Assembly (NCBI RefSeq): GCF_900114115.1
Contig: NZ_FORX01000001.1
Location: 124,001 to 188,000, forward strand
Length of the DNA: 64,000 bases
DNA from: Desulfomicrobium apsheronum
Lineage (GTDB): Bacteria > Desulfobacterota > Desulfovibrionia > Desulfovibrionales > Desulfomicrobiaceae
Reading direction: 5' to 3'
The translations under genes were made by a program, and so were the position numbers. The first letter of the stretch is position 1; the number at the start of each line of letters is the position of its first letter. Positions 52,797 to 64,000 of this stretch are shown here, in pieces. A model generated the notes under the pieces. The model worked only from the letters and a program-made list of their open reading frames with translations, searched no databases and was not told the origin of the DNA.

Positions 52797-53564
52797 TTAT
52801 TCGTCGGAATCGACACCGAGGTAGGCTTCGATGACACGCGGGTTTGCCTGAATCTCGGCAGGCGTGCCGGACGCGATTTTCGCGCCGTGCTCCAGCACGA
52901 CCAGGGATGAGCAGACACGCATGACCAGACCCATGTCGTGTTCGATCAAGAGGACCGTGATGCCTCGATCCTGAATGGCGCGGATCAGGCGGATGAGGTC
53001 ATGGGTTTCCTGGTCGTTCATGCCACCGGCCGGTTCGTCGAGCACGATGAGCTTGGGCTTGGTGGCAAGGGCGCGTGCGATTTCAAGGAGTCTTTGATTG
53101 CCGTAGGACAGGTTTTTGGCCTTGTTCTGCCATTCATGGGACAGGCCCACGAATTCCAGTTCGGCCATTGCCTGGCGCATGGACTCATGTTCCTCTCGCC
53201 GTTGGGTCGGTGTTCGGAACATGGCCGCCAGTGAGCCCGAGTGCATGCGGCAATGGCCGCCCGCGAGCACGTTTTCAAGGACGCTCATGTTCTGAAACAG
53301 ACGGATGGTTTGAAAGGTGCGGGCTATGCCCCGTTCCACGATGGTGTGGGTGGGCAGGCCGACAAGGTTCTGGGCGTCAAAGAGGACCGTGCCGGTGTTG
53401 GGCTGGTAGTTGCCGGTGATGAGGTTGAAAACGGTAGTCTTGCCTGCGCCGTTGGGACCGATGAGACCGACGATGCTGCCTGCCTCGACATCAAAGGAAA
53501 CCTCGTTGACAGCCATGAGACCGCCAAAGTTCTTGCTCAGGTTTTCTATGGAGAGCAGCGTCAT
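52797..53564 (-). CDS. livG: Branched-chain amino acid ABC transporter ATPase, LivG
   Basis: The 255-residue ATPase has Walker A IGPNGAGKTTVFN and Walker B KLIVLDEPAGGMN. The signature is LSYGNQRLLEIARAL (a Tyr-Gly-Asn variant common in LivG). The insert between Walker A and the signature is typical of LivG. It overlaps livM by four bases (53561-53564) and is 10 bp from livF. Confidence 0.96.
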   Translation of the reverse strand: MTLLSIENLSKNFGGLMAVNEVSFDVEAGSIVGLIGPNGAGKTTVFNLITGNYQPNTGTVLFDAQNLVGLPTHTIVERGIARTFQTIRLFQNMSVLENVLAGGHCRMHSGSLAAMFRTPTQRREEHESMRQAMAELEFVGLSHEWQNKAKNLSYGNQRLLEIARALATKPKLIVLDEPAGGMNDQETHDLIRLIRAIQDRGITVLLIEHDMGLVMRVCSSLVVLEHGAKIASGTPAEIQANPRVIEAYLGVDSDE

Positions 53565-54520
53565 TTGCGACCTCCGGCGGGCAGAAGGCTGGCGATGTCA
53601 TAATTCTTGGGACCGGGCGGAAGCAGGCCCTGGTTCCGGAAGATCATCATGAGCACCATGGCCGCGCCGAAGACCAGCATGCGGTATTCGGCCAGACCTC
53701 GAAACAGTTCGGGCAGCCCGACCAGGAGAAACGCCCCCAGGATTACGCCGGGAATGCTTCCCGCCCCGCCCAGGATGACGATGGTGAAAAGGACCACGGA
53801 TTCGGCGAAGGAAAACGACTCCGGGGCGATGATGGTCATCTTGGATGCGTAAATGGTTCCGCACATGCCGGCCCAGACCGCGCCGATGATGAAGGCCACC
53901 AGTTTGTGGTGGGAGACGTTTATTCCGCTTCCTCCGGCGGCCACCTCATCCTCTTTGATGTACATGAGCGCCCGTCCGAAACGGGAGTGCTCAAGTCGCA
54001 GGAGGAGAAAGATGGTCACGGCCGCGAAACCCCAGATCAGGTAGAAGAACTGGTCCGGTTTGGATATCTTGTACCCAAAGACCGTTGGGCGGCTGATGCC
54101 GAAGATGCCGTTGGCCCCGCCGGTGATGTCGAAGACGTTGTTGATGAGCGCGATGCGCACGATCTCGACGATGCCGATGGTGACGATCAGCAGATAATCC
54201 CCGCGTAGGTGGATGATGGGTCTGGCCACGATCATGGCGAAGATACCGGCCATTATCCCAGCCAGCGGCATGCTCCATAGCACGGGAATGCCGAAGGTGG
54301 TGTTCAGGATGGCCGTGGTATAGGCGCCGATGGCGTAGAATGCGGCGTGCCCCATGTGGAAAAGGCCGGCATGGCCGAGGATGACGTTGAGGCTCAGGGC
54401 CAGAATTGCGTAAAGCCCGACGTTGTTGAAGACGTCGGTCCAGTAGGCGTTCAGAAACAGCGGACATGAGGCCATGAGCAGGGCAAAAATGAAGTAGTAG
54501 AGGATGTTGCGTGATTTCAT
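53561..54520 (-). CDS. livM: Branched-chain amino acid ABC transporter permease, LivM
   Basis: The 319-residue permease has about nine hydrophobic segments and the LivM signature region (LSLNVILGHAGLFHMGHAAF and RLEHSRFGRALMYIKEDEVA). It overlaps livH by four bases at its start and livG at its end. With LivH it forms the membrane channel. Confidence 0.95.
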   Translation of the reverse strand: MKSRNILYYFIFALLMASCPLFLNAYWTDVFNNVGLYAILALSLNVILGHAGLFHMGHAAFYAIGAYTTAILNTTFGIPVLWSMPLAGIMAGIFAMIVARPIIHLRGDYLLIVTIGIVEIVRIALINNVFDITGGANGIFGISRPTVFGYKISKPDQFFYLIWGFAAVTIFLLLRLEHSRFGRALMYIKEDEVAAGGSGINVSHHKLVAFIIGAVWAGMCGTIYASKMTIIAPESFSFAESVVLFTIVILGGAGSIPGVILGAFLLVGLPELFRGLAEYRMLVFGAAMVLMMIFRNQGLLPPGPKNYDIASLLPAGGRK

Positions 54521-55422
54521 ACTTTTTCAGCCACCCTTTCTCCTAGAAGGCCCGTGGGCCTGACGATGAGGATCAGGATCAAGACGCAAAAGGCGATGGC
54601 GTCTTTCCAGGCTATGGAAATGTACGCCGCGCCAAGGGCCTCGATGACACCCAGCAGCAAACCGCCGACCATGGCTCCCGGAATGTTGCCGATGCCGCCC
54701 AGAATGGCTGCAGTGAAGGCTTTGAGGCCGAACATCCAGCCCATGCTGAAATTGATCTGCCCGTAATACAGGCCGACCATGAGTCCGGCCGCGCCGCCAA
54801 GCGCCGGGCCGATGCAAAAGACCAGCATGATGACCCGGTCGACGTTGATGCCCATCAGCTTGGCCGCGCCCTGGTCGATGGCGGCGGCCCGGATGGCCGT
54901 GCCGATCTTGGTCTTCTGTATGAAGAAATACAGCGCCGCCATGAGCACAAGGGACGTCGCGAACATGATGATGCGCATGACCGGGATGTCCAGGCCCATG
55001 ATGTTCACGACCGTCCTGGGCAGGATGTTGTGCGGGTAGACCAGGAACTTGGGGCTGTAGATGGCCATGATCGCATTTTGAAAGAAGATGGACGCACCGA
55101 GGGCTGACACCACGGCTGAAAGCCGGGGCGACTGGCGAAGCGGCCGATAGGCCACGCGCTCCAGTATCGCGCCGATGATGGCGACCAGGATCATGACCAT
55201 GATGGCCAGCAGGATCACAGCGGGCAGCGGTCCGATTTTGTCGAAAAGGCCCATGGAGACGAGCAGGGTCAGACCAAGATAGGCGCCGATGGTGAAAAGA
55301 TCGCCGTGAGCGAAATTGATCAGCTTCAGGACCCCGTAGACCATGGTGTACCCGAGGGCGATCAGGGCATAGATGCCCCCGACGGCCAGGCCATTGGTCA
55401 GTTGTTGAAAAAATTCTTCCAT
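54517..55422 (-). CDS. livH: Branched-chain amino acid ABC transporter permease, LivH
   Basis: The 301-residue permease begins MEEFFQQLTNGLAVGGIYAL, typical of LivH. Several hydrophobic segments and the AIDQGAAKLMGINVDRVIM loop that contacts the ATPases follow. Spacing to livJ is 63 bp and contains a terminator, so livHMGF expression should be lower than livJ. Confidence 0.95.
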   Translation of the reverse strand: MEEFFQQLTNGLAVGGIYALIALGYTMVYGVLKLINFAHGDLFTIGAYLGLTLLVSMGLFDKIGPLPAVILLAIMVMILVAIIGAILERVAYRPLRQSPRLSAVVSALGASIFFQNAIMAIYSPKFLVYPHNILPRTVVNIMGLDIPVMRIIMFATSLVLMAALYFFIQKTKIGTAIRAAAIDQGAAKLMGINVDRVIMLVFCIGPALGGAAGLMVGLYYGQINFSMGWMFGLKAFTAAILGGIGNIPGAMVGGLLLGVIEALGAAYISIAWKDAIAFCVLILILIVRPTGLLGERVAEKV

Positions 55423-55445
55423 GATGTGTGTCGGGGCAAGATGTT

Positions 55446-55480
55446 GAAAAAAAAGGGCTCCTCCCTGAAGAGGAGCCCTT
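55446..55480 (-). terminator. Intercistronic terminator between livJ and livH
   Basis: AAGGGCTCCTC (55453-55463) pairs perfectly with GAGGAGCCCTT (55470-55480). On the minus strand eight T residues follow. Such a leaky terminator usually sets a high binding-protein to permease ratio. Confidence 0.92.
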
Positions 55481-55485
55481 GCTTT

Positions 55486-56616
55486 TTACGGCTGCAGAAC
55501 AAAGGCTCCGGCGGCGTCAACCTTGTACACGCGGTACAGGTCTCCAACGCGGTCACCCTTTTCGTTGAAGGAGATCTTGCCGGTCAGGCCGGAGAAATCC
55601 TTCATTTCATTCTTCATGTAGGCGGCCAGTTTTTCGCTGGAGGTGTCCTTGGTCTGGGCAACGGCTTCGGCGATGACGCGGTAGGCGTCGCCGGCCAACA
55701 CTGCCCATACGGAACCCGGGGCGTTGCCGTAGGCGGCCTTGTAGGCGGTCATGAAATCCTTGGCTTCGGGGGTGTCCAGATCAGCCGGGACAGGGGGGCT
55801 CAGGAACATGAAACCCTCGGCGGCCTGGTTGCCCGCGATCTTGACCAGATCGGGGTTGTTGGTCGCGTCGCCGCCGATCATGGGCACGTTCCAGCCCATT
55901 TCCGTCTTCTGGCGCAGGAGCATGCCGGCCTCGGGATAGTAGCCGGTGAAGAAGATGACTTCGGGGGCGGCGGATTTGATCTTGGTCAGGATTGCGTTGT
56001 AGTCGCGCTCGCCGGGAGTCAGCGCGTCGTAGAAGGCGATGGTCTTGCCGGAGGCTTCAAGCAGGGACTTGGCTTCATCGGCCAGACCCTTGGCGTATGA
56101 GGTGTTGTCGTGCAGGATGGCTATCTTGCTGAAACCAAGCTCGCCCAGGGTCTTGGCGGCAACCGTGCCCTGCTCGTCATCGCGGGGGCAGGTGCGGAAG
56201 AAAAGAGGCAGGCTCTTTTCGGACAGGCGGATGGCCGTGGAACCGGTGGCGACTTGGAGGATGCCGGACTCGGCATAGATGTTCTGGGAAGCTTCGGTGA
56301 CGGACGATCCGTAGGTGCCGATAACGGCGGAAATTTCCTTGGTGGTCAGACGGGTTGCGGCCAGGGCTGCCTGACGCGGATCACCGCCGTCGTCTTCGAC
56401 CACGATCTCGACCTGATTGCCGTTGATTCCGCCAGCTTTGTTGGTCTCGGCGGCCAGCAGTTCAACGATCTGTTTCATGTCCTGACCTTCGCTGGCCCAG
56501 GAGCCCGTCAGGGGGCACATGAGGCCGATGCGGATGGTTTCGGCCCAGGCGGAGCCCAGGGTCAACGCCACGAGGGCCAGGGTCAGGAAACCAAGTGTAC
56601 AAAGTTTTTTCTTCAT
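55486..56616 (-). CDS. livJ: Periplasmic branched-chain amino acid binding protein
   Basis: The 376-residue protein has a Sec signal peptide (MKKKLCTLGFLTLALVALTL, cleaved after SAWA) and no lipobox. The type I periplasmic-binding fold is clear: IRIGLMCPLTGSWASEGQD, GTYGSSVTEASQNIYAESG and FFTGYYPEAGMLLRQ. Ser and Thr of YGSS/ASQ contact the ligand's amino and carboxyl groups in homologues. The substrate is probably Leu/Ile/Val, but other amino acids are possible. AAGGAGG lies just upstream. Confidence 0.94.
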   Translation of the reverse strand: MKKKLCTLGFLTLALVALTLGSAWAETIRIGLMCPLTGSWASEGQDMKQIVELLAAETNKAGGINGNQVEIVVEDDGGDPRQAALAATRLTTKEISAVIGTYGSSVTEASQNIYAESGILQVATGSTAIRLSEKSLPLFFRTCPRDDEQGTVAAKTLGELGFSKIAILHDNTSYAKGLADEAKSLLEASGKTIAFYDALTPGERDYNAILTKIKSAAPEVIFFTGYYPEAGMLLRQKTEMGWNVPMIGGDATNNPDLVKIAGNQAAEGFMFLSPPVPADLDTPEAKDFMTAYKAAYGNAPGSVWAVLAGDAYRVIAEAVAQTKDTSSEKLAAYMKNEMKDFSGLTGKISFNEKGDRVGDLYRVYKVDAAGAFVLQP

Positions 56617-57036
56617 GAAGTCCTCCTTGAAGGTTGCAGAGCCCTTGGGTTCGCAGGGTGCGAACCGGTTTTAGGTAAGATATGAGACCGGAGAGTCCGG
56701 ATAACCCCTTTGAGGGACGCATGAAAAACAAGGGATGGAAACGCTAAAGCAGGAATTAATTTGTAAAAAATGTAAAATTTGACTACATGAGAAGCGTTTA
56801 AAAATCAATTTTTTTCCAAAAAGAGACAAGTGCTCGCATGTAAAAGTACCTGCATGACGATTGTTCGATTTAAACGCCGCCATTTTAAATTTTATTCAAA
56901 ATGGCAGCGCGGAGCAAGGTTTTTTGCGCATGTTTGGCTAAACGGCTTCGGCTCCGCCGAATGCGGCATGCGCAAGGTGATCCAAATTTAAAAGAGTATC
57001 GATCATATGAATTTGGCGCGCTGTTCCATTGGATAA
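56617..57036. other. AT-rich intergenic region between livJ and putA
   Basis: About 420 bp without a recognisable gene. It holds a hairpin GGTTCGC/GCGAACC (56648-56666) in the livJ leader, an AT-rich promoter-like stretch (56750-56900), and a nested inverted repeat at 56924-56975. Both flanking genes run on the minus strand, so the livJ promoter must lie here. Confidence 0.5.
56924..56975. repeat. Nested inverted repeat between putA and livJ
   Basis: TTGCGCATG (56924-56932) pairs with CATGCGCAA (56967-56975). Inside, TTCGGC (56947-56952) pairs with GCCGAA (56956-56961) around TCC. No T-run follows on the minus strand. It may be a REP-like element or a regulatory cruciform in the livJ upstream region. 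Confidence 0.5.
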
Positions 57037-57071
57037 CAAAAAGGCCCGCCATGAACGAGTCTCGGCGGGCC
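57037..57071 (-). terminator. Intrinsic terminator of putA
   Basis: GGCCCGCC (57043-57050) pairs perfectly with GGCGGGCC (57064-57071). Five T residues follow on the minus strand (complement of 57038-57042). Confidence 0.92.
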
Positions 57072-57097
57072 GCAAAGGCAGGGCGGGGCAGAGGCGA

Positions 57098-60000
57098 TCA
57101 GATGATCCAGTCGTCGTCCTCTTCGATGGGCGCGAAGCCGCGGCGCATGGTGTTTTCGCAGACCAGTCTCGGGTCCATGAACTGCAACAGGTAGTCCGGG
57201 CCGCCTGCCTTGGAGCCTATGCCGGACATGTTGAAACCGCCAAAGGGGTGGCGTTCCACCAGCGCGCCGGTGGAGCCGCGATTGAGGTAGAGGTTGCCGA
57301 CGTTGAACTGTTCGCGGGCCTTTTCGAGATGTTTGGGGCTGCGCGAGAACACGGCTCCGGTCAGGGAGTAGCGCGTGGAATTGGCCCACTCGATGGCCTG
57401 ATCGAAGTTTTTGACCTTCATGACCGCAAGGATGGGACCGAAGACCTCTTCCTGGGCGATGCGGTGTTCGGGGGTGATGCCCTCGACGATGGTCAGGGGC
57501 GCGTAATACCCGCTGTCCGGGACAGGGCTCGAGTACAGGAGTTTGCCTTCGCTGGTGGCGATGTCTAAGTATTTGAGCACGTTCTGCTGGGCCTTGTCGT
57601 CCACCACCGGCCCCATGAAGTAGGTCGGGTCCTCGGCGGGTCCGATGGCCAGAGACTTGGCTCCTTCCACCAGACGTTCGATGAACTTGGCATAGATGGG
57701 TTCGACGACGATGACACGGGAACAGGCCGAGCATTTCTGACCCTGGAAGGCGAAGGCCGAGTGCAGGACTTCCTTGATGGCCTCGTCCAGATCGGCGTCG
57801 TCATCGATGATGATGGCGTTCTTGCCGCCAAGTTCGGCGATGACTTTCTTGATCTGTTTCTGGCCGGGATGAACCACGGACGCCTTGTTGATGATGCGGT
57901 GGCCGACTTCCATGGATCCGGTGAAGGCGATCAGCGCGACGTCGGGATGTTCGACCAGGTAGTCGCCCATGACCGAGCCCCTGCCCGGCACATAGTTGAA
58001 CACGCCGTCCGGCAGGCCGGCCTTGCGGAAGATTTCGGACAGGGTGAAGCCGACCACGGAGGACGGCCCGGCCGGCTTGTACAGCACGGGGTTCCCGGCG
58101 ACGATGGCGGCCGAGCTCATGCCGCAGCTGATGGCCAGCGGGAAGTTCCAGGGGGCGATGACGGCCGCGATGCCCTTGGGCTGGTACATGAGCTGGCTCA
58201 TCTCGCCCGGGGCGCGGCCCATGCGCTGGGGTTTTCCGAAGCGGATCATCTCGCGGGCGTAGTATTCCATGAAATCAATGGCTTCAGCCACATCGGCCTG
58301 GGCCTGATCGTACTGCTTGCCCACTTCGAGGGTCTGCCAGGCGCACAGGGTGAAGATCTCCGTGCGCGCGATTTCGGCGGCCTTGAGCAGATATCCGGCC
58401 CGTTCCTCGGGAGACAGCGCTTTCCAGGCCGGAGCGGCCTTTTTGGCGGCTTCGATGGCCAGGTCGATTTCCTTGGTGGAAGCCTGGCAGATGGTGCCGA
58501 TGACTTCGCTCGGATTGGCCGGGTTGACCGACTGCAGCGTGTCGGCCGTGCGCACCTCCTGGCCGCCGATGACCAGCGGATATTCCTTGCCAAGCTGCGT
58601 ACGCACCACGGCGACGGCATCCACAAAGGCTTGGCGTACTGCCTCCTGGGTGAAATCGGCGAAGGGCTCGTTCTCGAAGCGGGTGAGGCCCTTGACCTCT
58701 GGTTTGGCCTCGGGATGGCGCTGGGCCTTTTCCCGTTCGACGGTCACCACCGGATTTTCCATCAGACGTTCCACCTCGGCTTCCTCGGCAAAGGATTGAC
58801 GCAGGAACGATTCGTTGGCCGTGTTTTCGAGCAGGCGGCGCACCAGATAGGCCATGCCGGGCAGCAGATCGCCATAAGGGGCGTAGAGACGCACGCGTTT
58901 AGCCACCTTCATCAGACCTTTGCGCACGGGTTCGGCCATGCCGTAGAGGACCTGGAACTCGTAGCGCTCATCGGGCACGTTCAGGGCCTTGGCAGTCTCC
59001 ATGACCGCGGCGATGGTGCGGATGTTGTGCGAGGCGCAACCGAAATGGCAGATGTCGTGGTTTTCCAGGATGACCTTTGCCTGGCGTTCATAGGCGGCGT
59101 CGCTTTCGGCCTTGATGGTCCAGACCGGGATGTCCCAGCCGTTCTGCTTGGCGATGACGGTCTCGGAATCCCAGTAGGCTCCCTTGACCAGGCGGACGGA
59201 GATGGGCAGGCCCTGAGCCCTGGACCAGGCCAGCAGATCGGCCAGATCCTTGTCCGTGTCCTTCAGGTAGGCCTGCAACACGATGCCCAGATGCGGGTAG
59301 TCGCGGAATTCCTCGCAGGAGCGCAGGCGGCGGTACACCTCAAGGGTGATGTCCTTGAATTTGTACTGCTCCATGTCGATGCGCATGAAGCCGTTCATTT
59401 CCTTGACCTTGCGCAGGATCGCGGCCAGACGCTTCTCGATGCCCCGGACCGAGCCCTCGAAGTCCTTGGGCGATGCCTGGGAGAAGAGCGCCGTGGGTTT
59501 GACGGAAATGTTGACCTTGGGCGCATGTCCCCAGTCCAGCTCTCCGCCGCCGAGGGCCGCCCAGGAGGTGTGCTCCTTTTTCAGTGCGTCCAGGAGTTCG
59601 ATGTATTCGTTCAGATAGGCTTCGGATTCGATCTCGCTGACCGATGCCTCGCCAAGGATGTCCACCGTGAAGGCGAAGCCGTCCTTGCGGATTTTCTTGA
59701 GGTTCTTCATGGCGTCGGAGGTGTTCTCGCCGATGATGAACTGCTTGGCCATGCCCTCGATGTTGGAGCGGATGGTCTTGGCCATCAGCCCGGCGGCCAG
59801 CTTGCCGCCAAGGCCTGAGCCCATGGCGCCCGCGCCCCATTTCAGGACTTTGGGGACGTCCTGGTCGTCACCGGCGAAATATTCGTCGATGTGCCGGGTC
59901 AGGGAATCCGAAGTGTTCAGGTAGGGCAGGACGTCCACAAAGCGGAACAGCTGCACCTTGAAGTTTTCGTTCTTCATGGACCAGTCCATGACCTTGCCGG

Positions 60001-60103
60001 TCCACCAGCCCTTGTTGAAAATGGAAGGGGCTTCGCCGGAGATGCTGGCAAAAAATTCCTTGCCACGGTCGCTGATCTTTTTGTCCAACACCATACTGTC
60101 CAT
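57098..60103 (-). CDS. putA: Bifunctional proline dehydrogenase / glutamate semialdehyde dehydrogenase
   Basis: The 1001-residue PutA oxidises proline to P5C (FAD, quinone) and then to glutamate (NAD). The proline dehydrogenase half (residues about 90-460) has PISVRLVKGAYWDSETVIAK and the FAD contact LYAPYGDLLPGMAYLVRRLL. The aldehyde dehydrogenase half has AELGGKNAIIIDDDADLD and catalytic Cys in FQGQKCSACSRVIV. It lacks the N-terminal RHH DNA-binding domain of E. coli PutA, and the upstream Lrp gene likely takes that role. AGGAG lies six bases before the start. The lrp stop is 27 bp upstream. Confidence 0.96.
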   Translation of the reverse strand: MDSMVLDKKISDRGKEFFASISGEAPSIFNKGWWTGKVMDWSMKNENFKVQLFRFVDVLPYLNTSDSLTRHIDEYFAGDDQDVPKVLKWGAGAMGSGLGGKLAAGLMAKTIRSNIEGMAKQFIIGENTSDAMKNLKKIRKDGFAFTVDILGEASVSEIESEAYLNEYIELLDALKKEHTSWAALGGGELDWGHAPKVNISVKPTALFSQASPKDFEGSVRGIEKRLAAILRKVKEMNGFMRIDMEQYKFKDITLEVYRRLRSCEEFRDYPHLGIVLQAYLKDTDKDLADLLAWSRAQGLPISVRLVKGAYWDSETVIAKQNGWDIPVWTIKAESDAAYERQAKVILENHDICHFGCASHNIRTIAAVMETAKALNVPDERYEFQVLYGMAEPVRKGLMKVAKRVRLYAPYGDLLPGMAYLVRRLLENTANESFLRQSFAEEAEVERLMENPVVTVEREKAQRHPEAKPEVKGLTRFENEPFADFTQEAVRQAFVDAVAVVRTQLGKEYPLVIGGQEVRTADTLQSVNPANPSEVIGTICQASTKEIDLAIEAAKKAAPAWKALSPEERAGYLLKAAEIARTEIFTLCAWQTLEVGKQYDQAQADVAEAIDFMEYYAREMIRFGKPQRMGRAPGEMSQLMYQPKGIAAVIAPWNFPLAISCGMSSAAIVAGNPVLYKPAGPSSVVGFTLSEIFRKAGLPDGVFNYVPGRGSVMGDYLVEHPDVALIAFTGSMEVGHRIINKASVVHPGQKQIKKVIAELGGKNAIIIDDDADLDEAIKEVLHSAFAFQGQKCSACSRVIVVEPIYAKFIERLVEGAKSLAIGPAEDPTYFMGPVVDDKAQQNVLKYLDIATSEGKLLYSSPVPDSGYYAPLTIVEGITPEHRIAQEEVFGPILAVMKVKNFDQAIEWANSTRYSLTGAVFSRSPKHLEKAREQFNVGNLYLNRGSTGALVERHPFGGFNMSGIGSKAGGPDYLLQFMDPRLVCENTMRRGFAPIEEDDDWII

Positions 60104-60130
60104 TTTTGACTCCTGGATTTTAGAACTGGT

Positions 60131-60616
60131 TTATTTTGCGGATTTCCTGGGGTTTTTGCACGCGATGAACTGTAGGGAAAGGGCCTGGGTCTCTTTTAGG
60201 GTGTCGAGCACCAGAGTGGTCCGGCTGTCACGGACTCCGGGTATTTCGCCGAACTGTTTCATGAGCTGGGCCAGCGTTTCCGTGCTGCTGACCCGGGCTT
60301 TGACCAGATAGTTGTACTCCCCGGCGGTCCAGTGCACTTCCTGCACCTCGTCGATTTCGGCCAGCTTTCTGCCGATCTCCGAGCTGCCGACCGAATCGGA
60401 GGTCTTGATCTGAATGAAGGTGGAAAGGGAGATCCCCAGGGCCTTGGGGTTCAGGCGGACTTCGTATTTATCGATGACGCCCTTCTGTTCGAGTTTCTTG
60501 ACCCGCTCCAGCACGCCGGACGGAGCCATGCCGATCTGGCGGGCCAGTTCGGCATTGGTGATCTTTCCGTTTTCTTGAAGGATATTCAGGATCTCGATAT
60601 CTGTGCTGTCTAACAT
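60131..60616 (-). CDS. Lrp/AsnC-family regulator
   Basis: The 161-residue protein has an N-terminal HTH (ILNILQENGKITNAELARQI followed by GMAPSGVLERVKKLEQKG) and a C-terminal RAM/ligand domain (VQEVHWTAGEYNYLVKARV). The gene is 27 bp upstream of putA on the same strand, so it likely senses proline or another amino acid and controls putA, and probably itself. Palindromes 40-160 bp upstream are candidate sites. Confidence 0.93.
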   Translation of the reverse strand: MLDSTDIEILNILQENGKITNAELARQIGMAPSGVLERVKKLEQKGVIDKYEVRLNPKALGISLSTFIQIKTSDSVGSSEIGRKLAEIDEVQEVHWTAGEYNYLVKARVSSTETLAQLMKQFGEIPGVRDSRTTLVLDTLKETQALSLQFIACKNPRKSAK

Positions 60617-60657
60617 TGTTGTTCGCCTCTTAGTTTGGGAATATAATTCTTGATAAG

Positions 60658-60675
60658 ATCTTCGTCAATGAAGAT
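60658..60675. promoter_or_regulatory. Inverted repeat upstream of the Lrp gene
   Basis: ATCTTC and GAAGAT form perfect 6-bp arms with a 6-bp spacer, 42 bp upstream of the Lrp start codon. Autoregulation is common for Lrp/AsnC proteins, so it is a candidate site. Confidence 0.35.
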
Positions 60676-60759
60676 TGCCATAATTGGAGAATTGCGTGTG
60701 TCTCTTGGCGGGGGTCTGCATGGACTCCGCCGGACCGGGTGTGAGTCAGCAATCAGTGT

Positions 60760-60772
60760 CGAATAATATTCG
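60760..60772. promoter_or_regulatory. 13-bp palindrome in the Lrp-carB gap
   Basis: CGAATAATATTCG is a perfect palindrome with a single central base, in the AT-rich spacing typical of Lrp-family sites. It could serve either divergent gene. Confidence 0.35.
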
Positions 60773-60967
60773 CAAAGAACATCGAAGAAAAGAATAAAAA
60801 TTGAAAAAAGATAAATTCAAGGTCCGGATCGTAAATTTTTAGCGGAGAAATAAGTGTTACGTATTTGACATGCGCGTTCGGGAGCCGGGGGCGTGGTTGG
60901 TCCGGGAGTGAATTTTTCCGTGATTTGGCGGTGATGGATGGGTCTGCGGAGCGTGCGTAACCAGTGT

Positions 60968-60996
60968 TTGACCTTCCAGTGTACTGTGTTTAATGT
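60968..60996 (+). promoter_or_regulatory. Weak carB promoter candidate
   Basis: TTGACC (60968-60973) and TAATGT (60991-60996) are spaced by 17 bp, 89 bp before the carB ATG. The -10 match is poor, so confidence is low. Confidence 0.25.
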
Positions 60997-61084
60997 ACCC
61001 GGGCCTCATGAGTGTGGGCAAGACGGCTGTCAGGCCGCCTGCGCTCCTGAAGTGATTTCCAACATATAACCCACCCAATCATCC

Positions 61085-64000
<2,916 letters not shown>

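Larger units (their letters stand above)
60617..61084. other. AT-rich regulatory region between the Lrp gene and carB
   Basis: This divergent 468-bp gap holds no convincing ORF. It contains inverted repeats at 60658-60675 and 60760-60772, a long hairpin GGCGG/CCGCC at 60707-60731, and a weak promoter-like pair for carB at 60968-60996. The minus-strand Lrp promoter must also lie here. Confidence 0.5.

Noticed and set aside
56648-56666. GGTTCGC/GCGAACC stem considered as a tRNA T-arm
   Set aside because: No acceptor or anticodon stems can be formed around it. It is a hairpin in the livJ leader.
57761-59818. 685-codon plus-strand frame opposite putA
   Set aside because: It mirrors PutA codons, has no ribosome-binding site and no recognisable fold.

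Overview
The window looks like a chromosomal segment of a sulfate-reducing deltaproteobacterium of the Desulfovibrionales, most likely Desulfomicrobium or a close relative. The main evidence is a contiguous sat, aprBA, qmoABC, qmoD block (about 41.7-51.4 kb), which is the core of dissimilatory sulfate reduction. GC-rich housekeeping genes, several GTG/TTG starts and short intergenic gaps with clear intrinsic terminators fit this. The genus is an inference; no 16S rRNA gene is present.

Layout. 0-1.4 kb is an accessory patch: a REP-associated tyrosine transposase (RAYT) gene with a 210-bp direct duplication that leaves a truncated second copy, then a TacA/TacT-type (DUF1778/GNAT) toxin-antitoxin pair. 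1.4-6.8 kb holds acetate/acyl-CoA activation: an ADP-forming acyl-CoA synthetase facing an AMP-forming acetyl-CoA synthetase, with stop codons overlapping by 4 bp, and a LytTR regulator whose receiver domain has lost its phosphorylation residues. 7-14.9 kb carries lepA, lepB, a YifB/ComM ATPase, an M48 lipoprotein protease and a large MscS channel. 15.4-21 kb is a mosaic of small genes: an ATC-hydrolase-like protein, a bacterial cereblon-type CULT-domain protein, an overlooked 29-residue membrane peptide, a TatD nuclease, tcdA, a DUF3750 lipoprotein, wrbA and a ThiI-like PP-loop enzyme. 21-31.9 kb holds recA, alaS, ricT, metG, fhs and murB, with a candidate structured RNA just before ricT. 32-41.4 kb holds an Rrf2 regulator, an argJ-led cluster, ppiD, aconitase and an unusual fused chorismate-mutase-like/EPSP-synthase-like protein whose active-site residues are largely gone.

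41.7-51.4 kb is the sulfate-activation and reduction block. Sat makes APS, AprBA reduces APS to sulfite, and QmoABC(D) is thought to pass electrons from the menaquinone pool to AprBA. Candidate Rex (NADH-sensing repressor) operators lie upstream of sat and over the aprB promoter, and a long imperfect hairpin precedes qmoA. After an EVE-domain gene, 52-56.6 kb encodes a complete branched-chain amino acid ABC transporter (livJHMGF, minus strand). 57-60.6 kb encodes PutA with an upstream Lrp/AsnC regulator, a proline catabolism unit. The window ends inside carB, about 972 codons in.

Most named genes are ordinary core genes. The parts most worth a second look are the pseudo-receiver LytTR protein, the CULT-domain protein, the 29-residue peptide, the degenerate CM-EPSPS fusion with its coiled-coil partner, the candidate RNA at 25.6-25.84 kb, the qmoA leader hairpin and the Rex-like sites. 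No tRNA, rRNA or CRISPR array was recognised.
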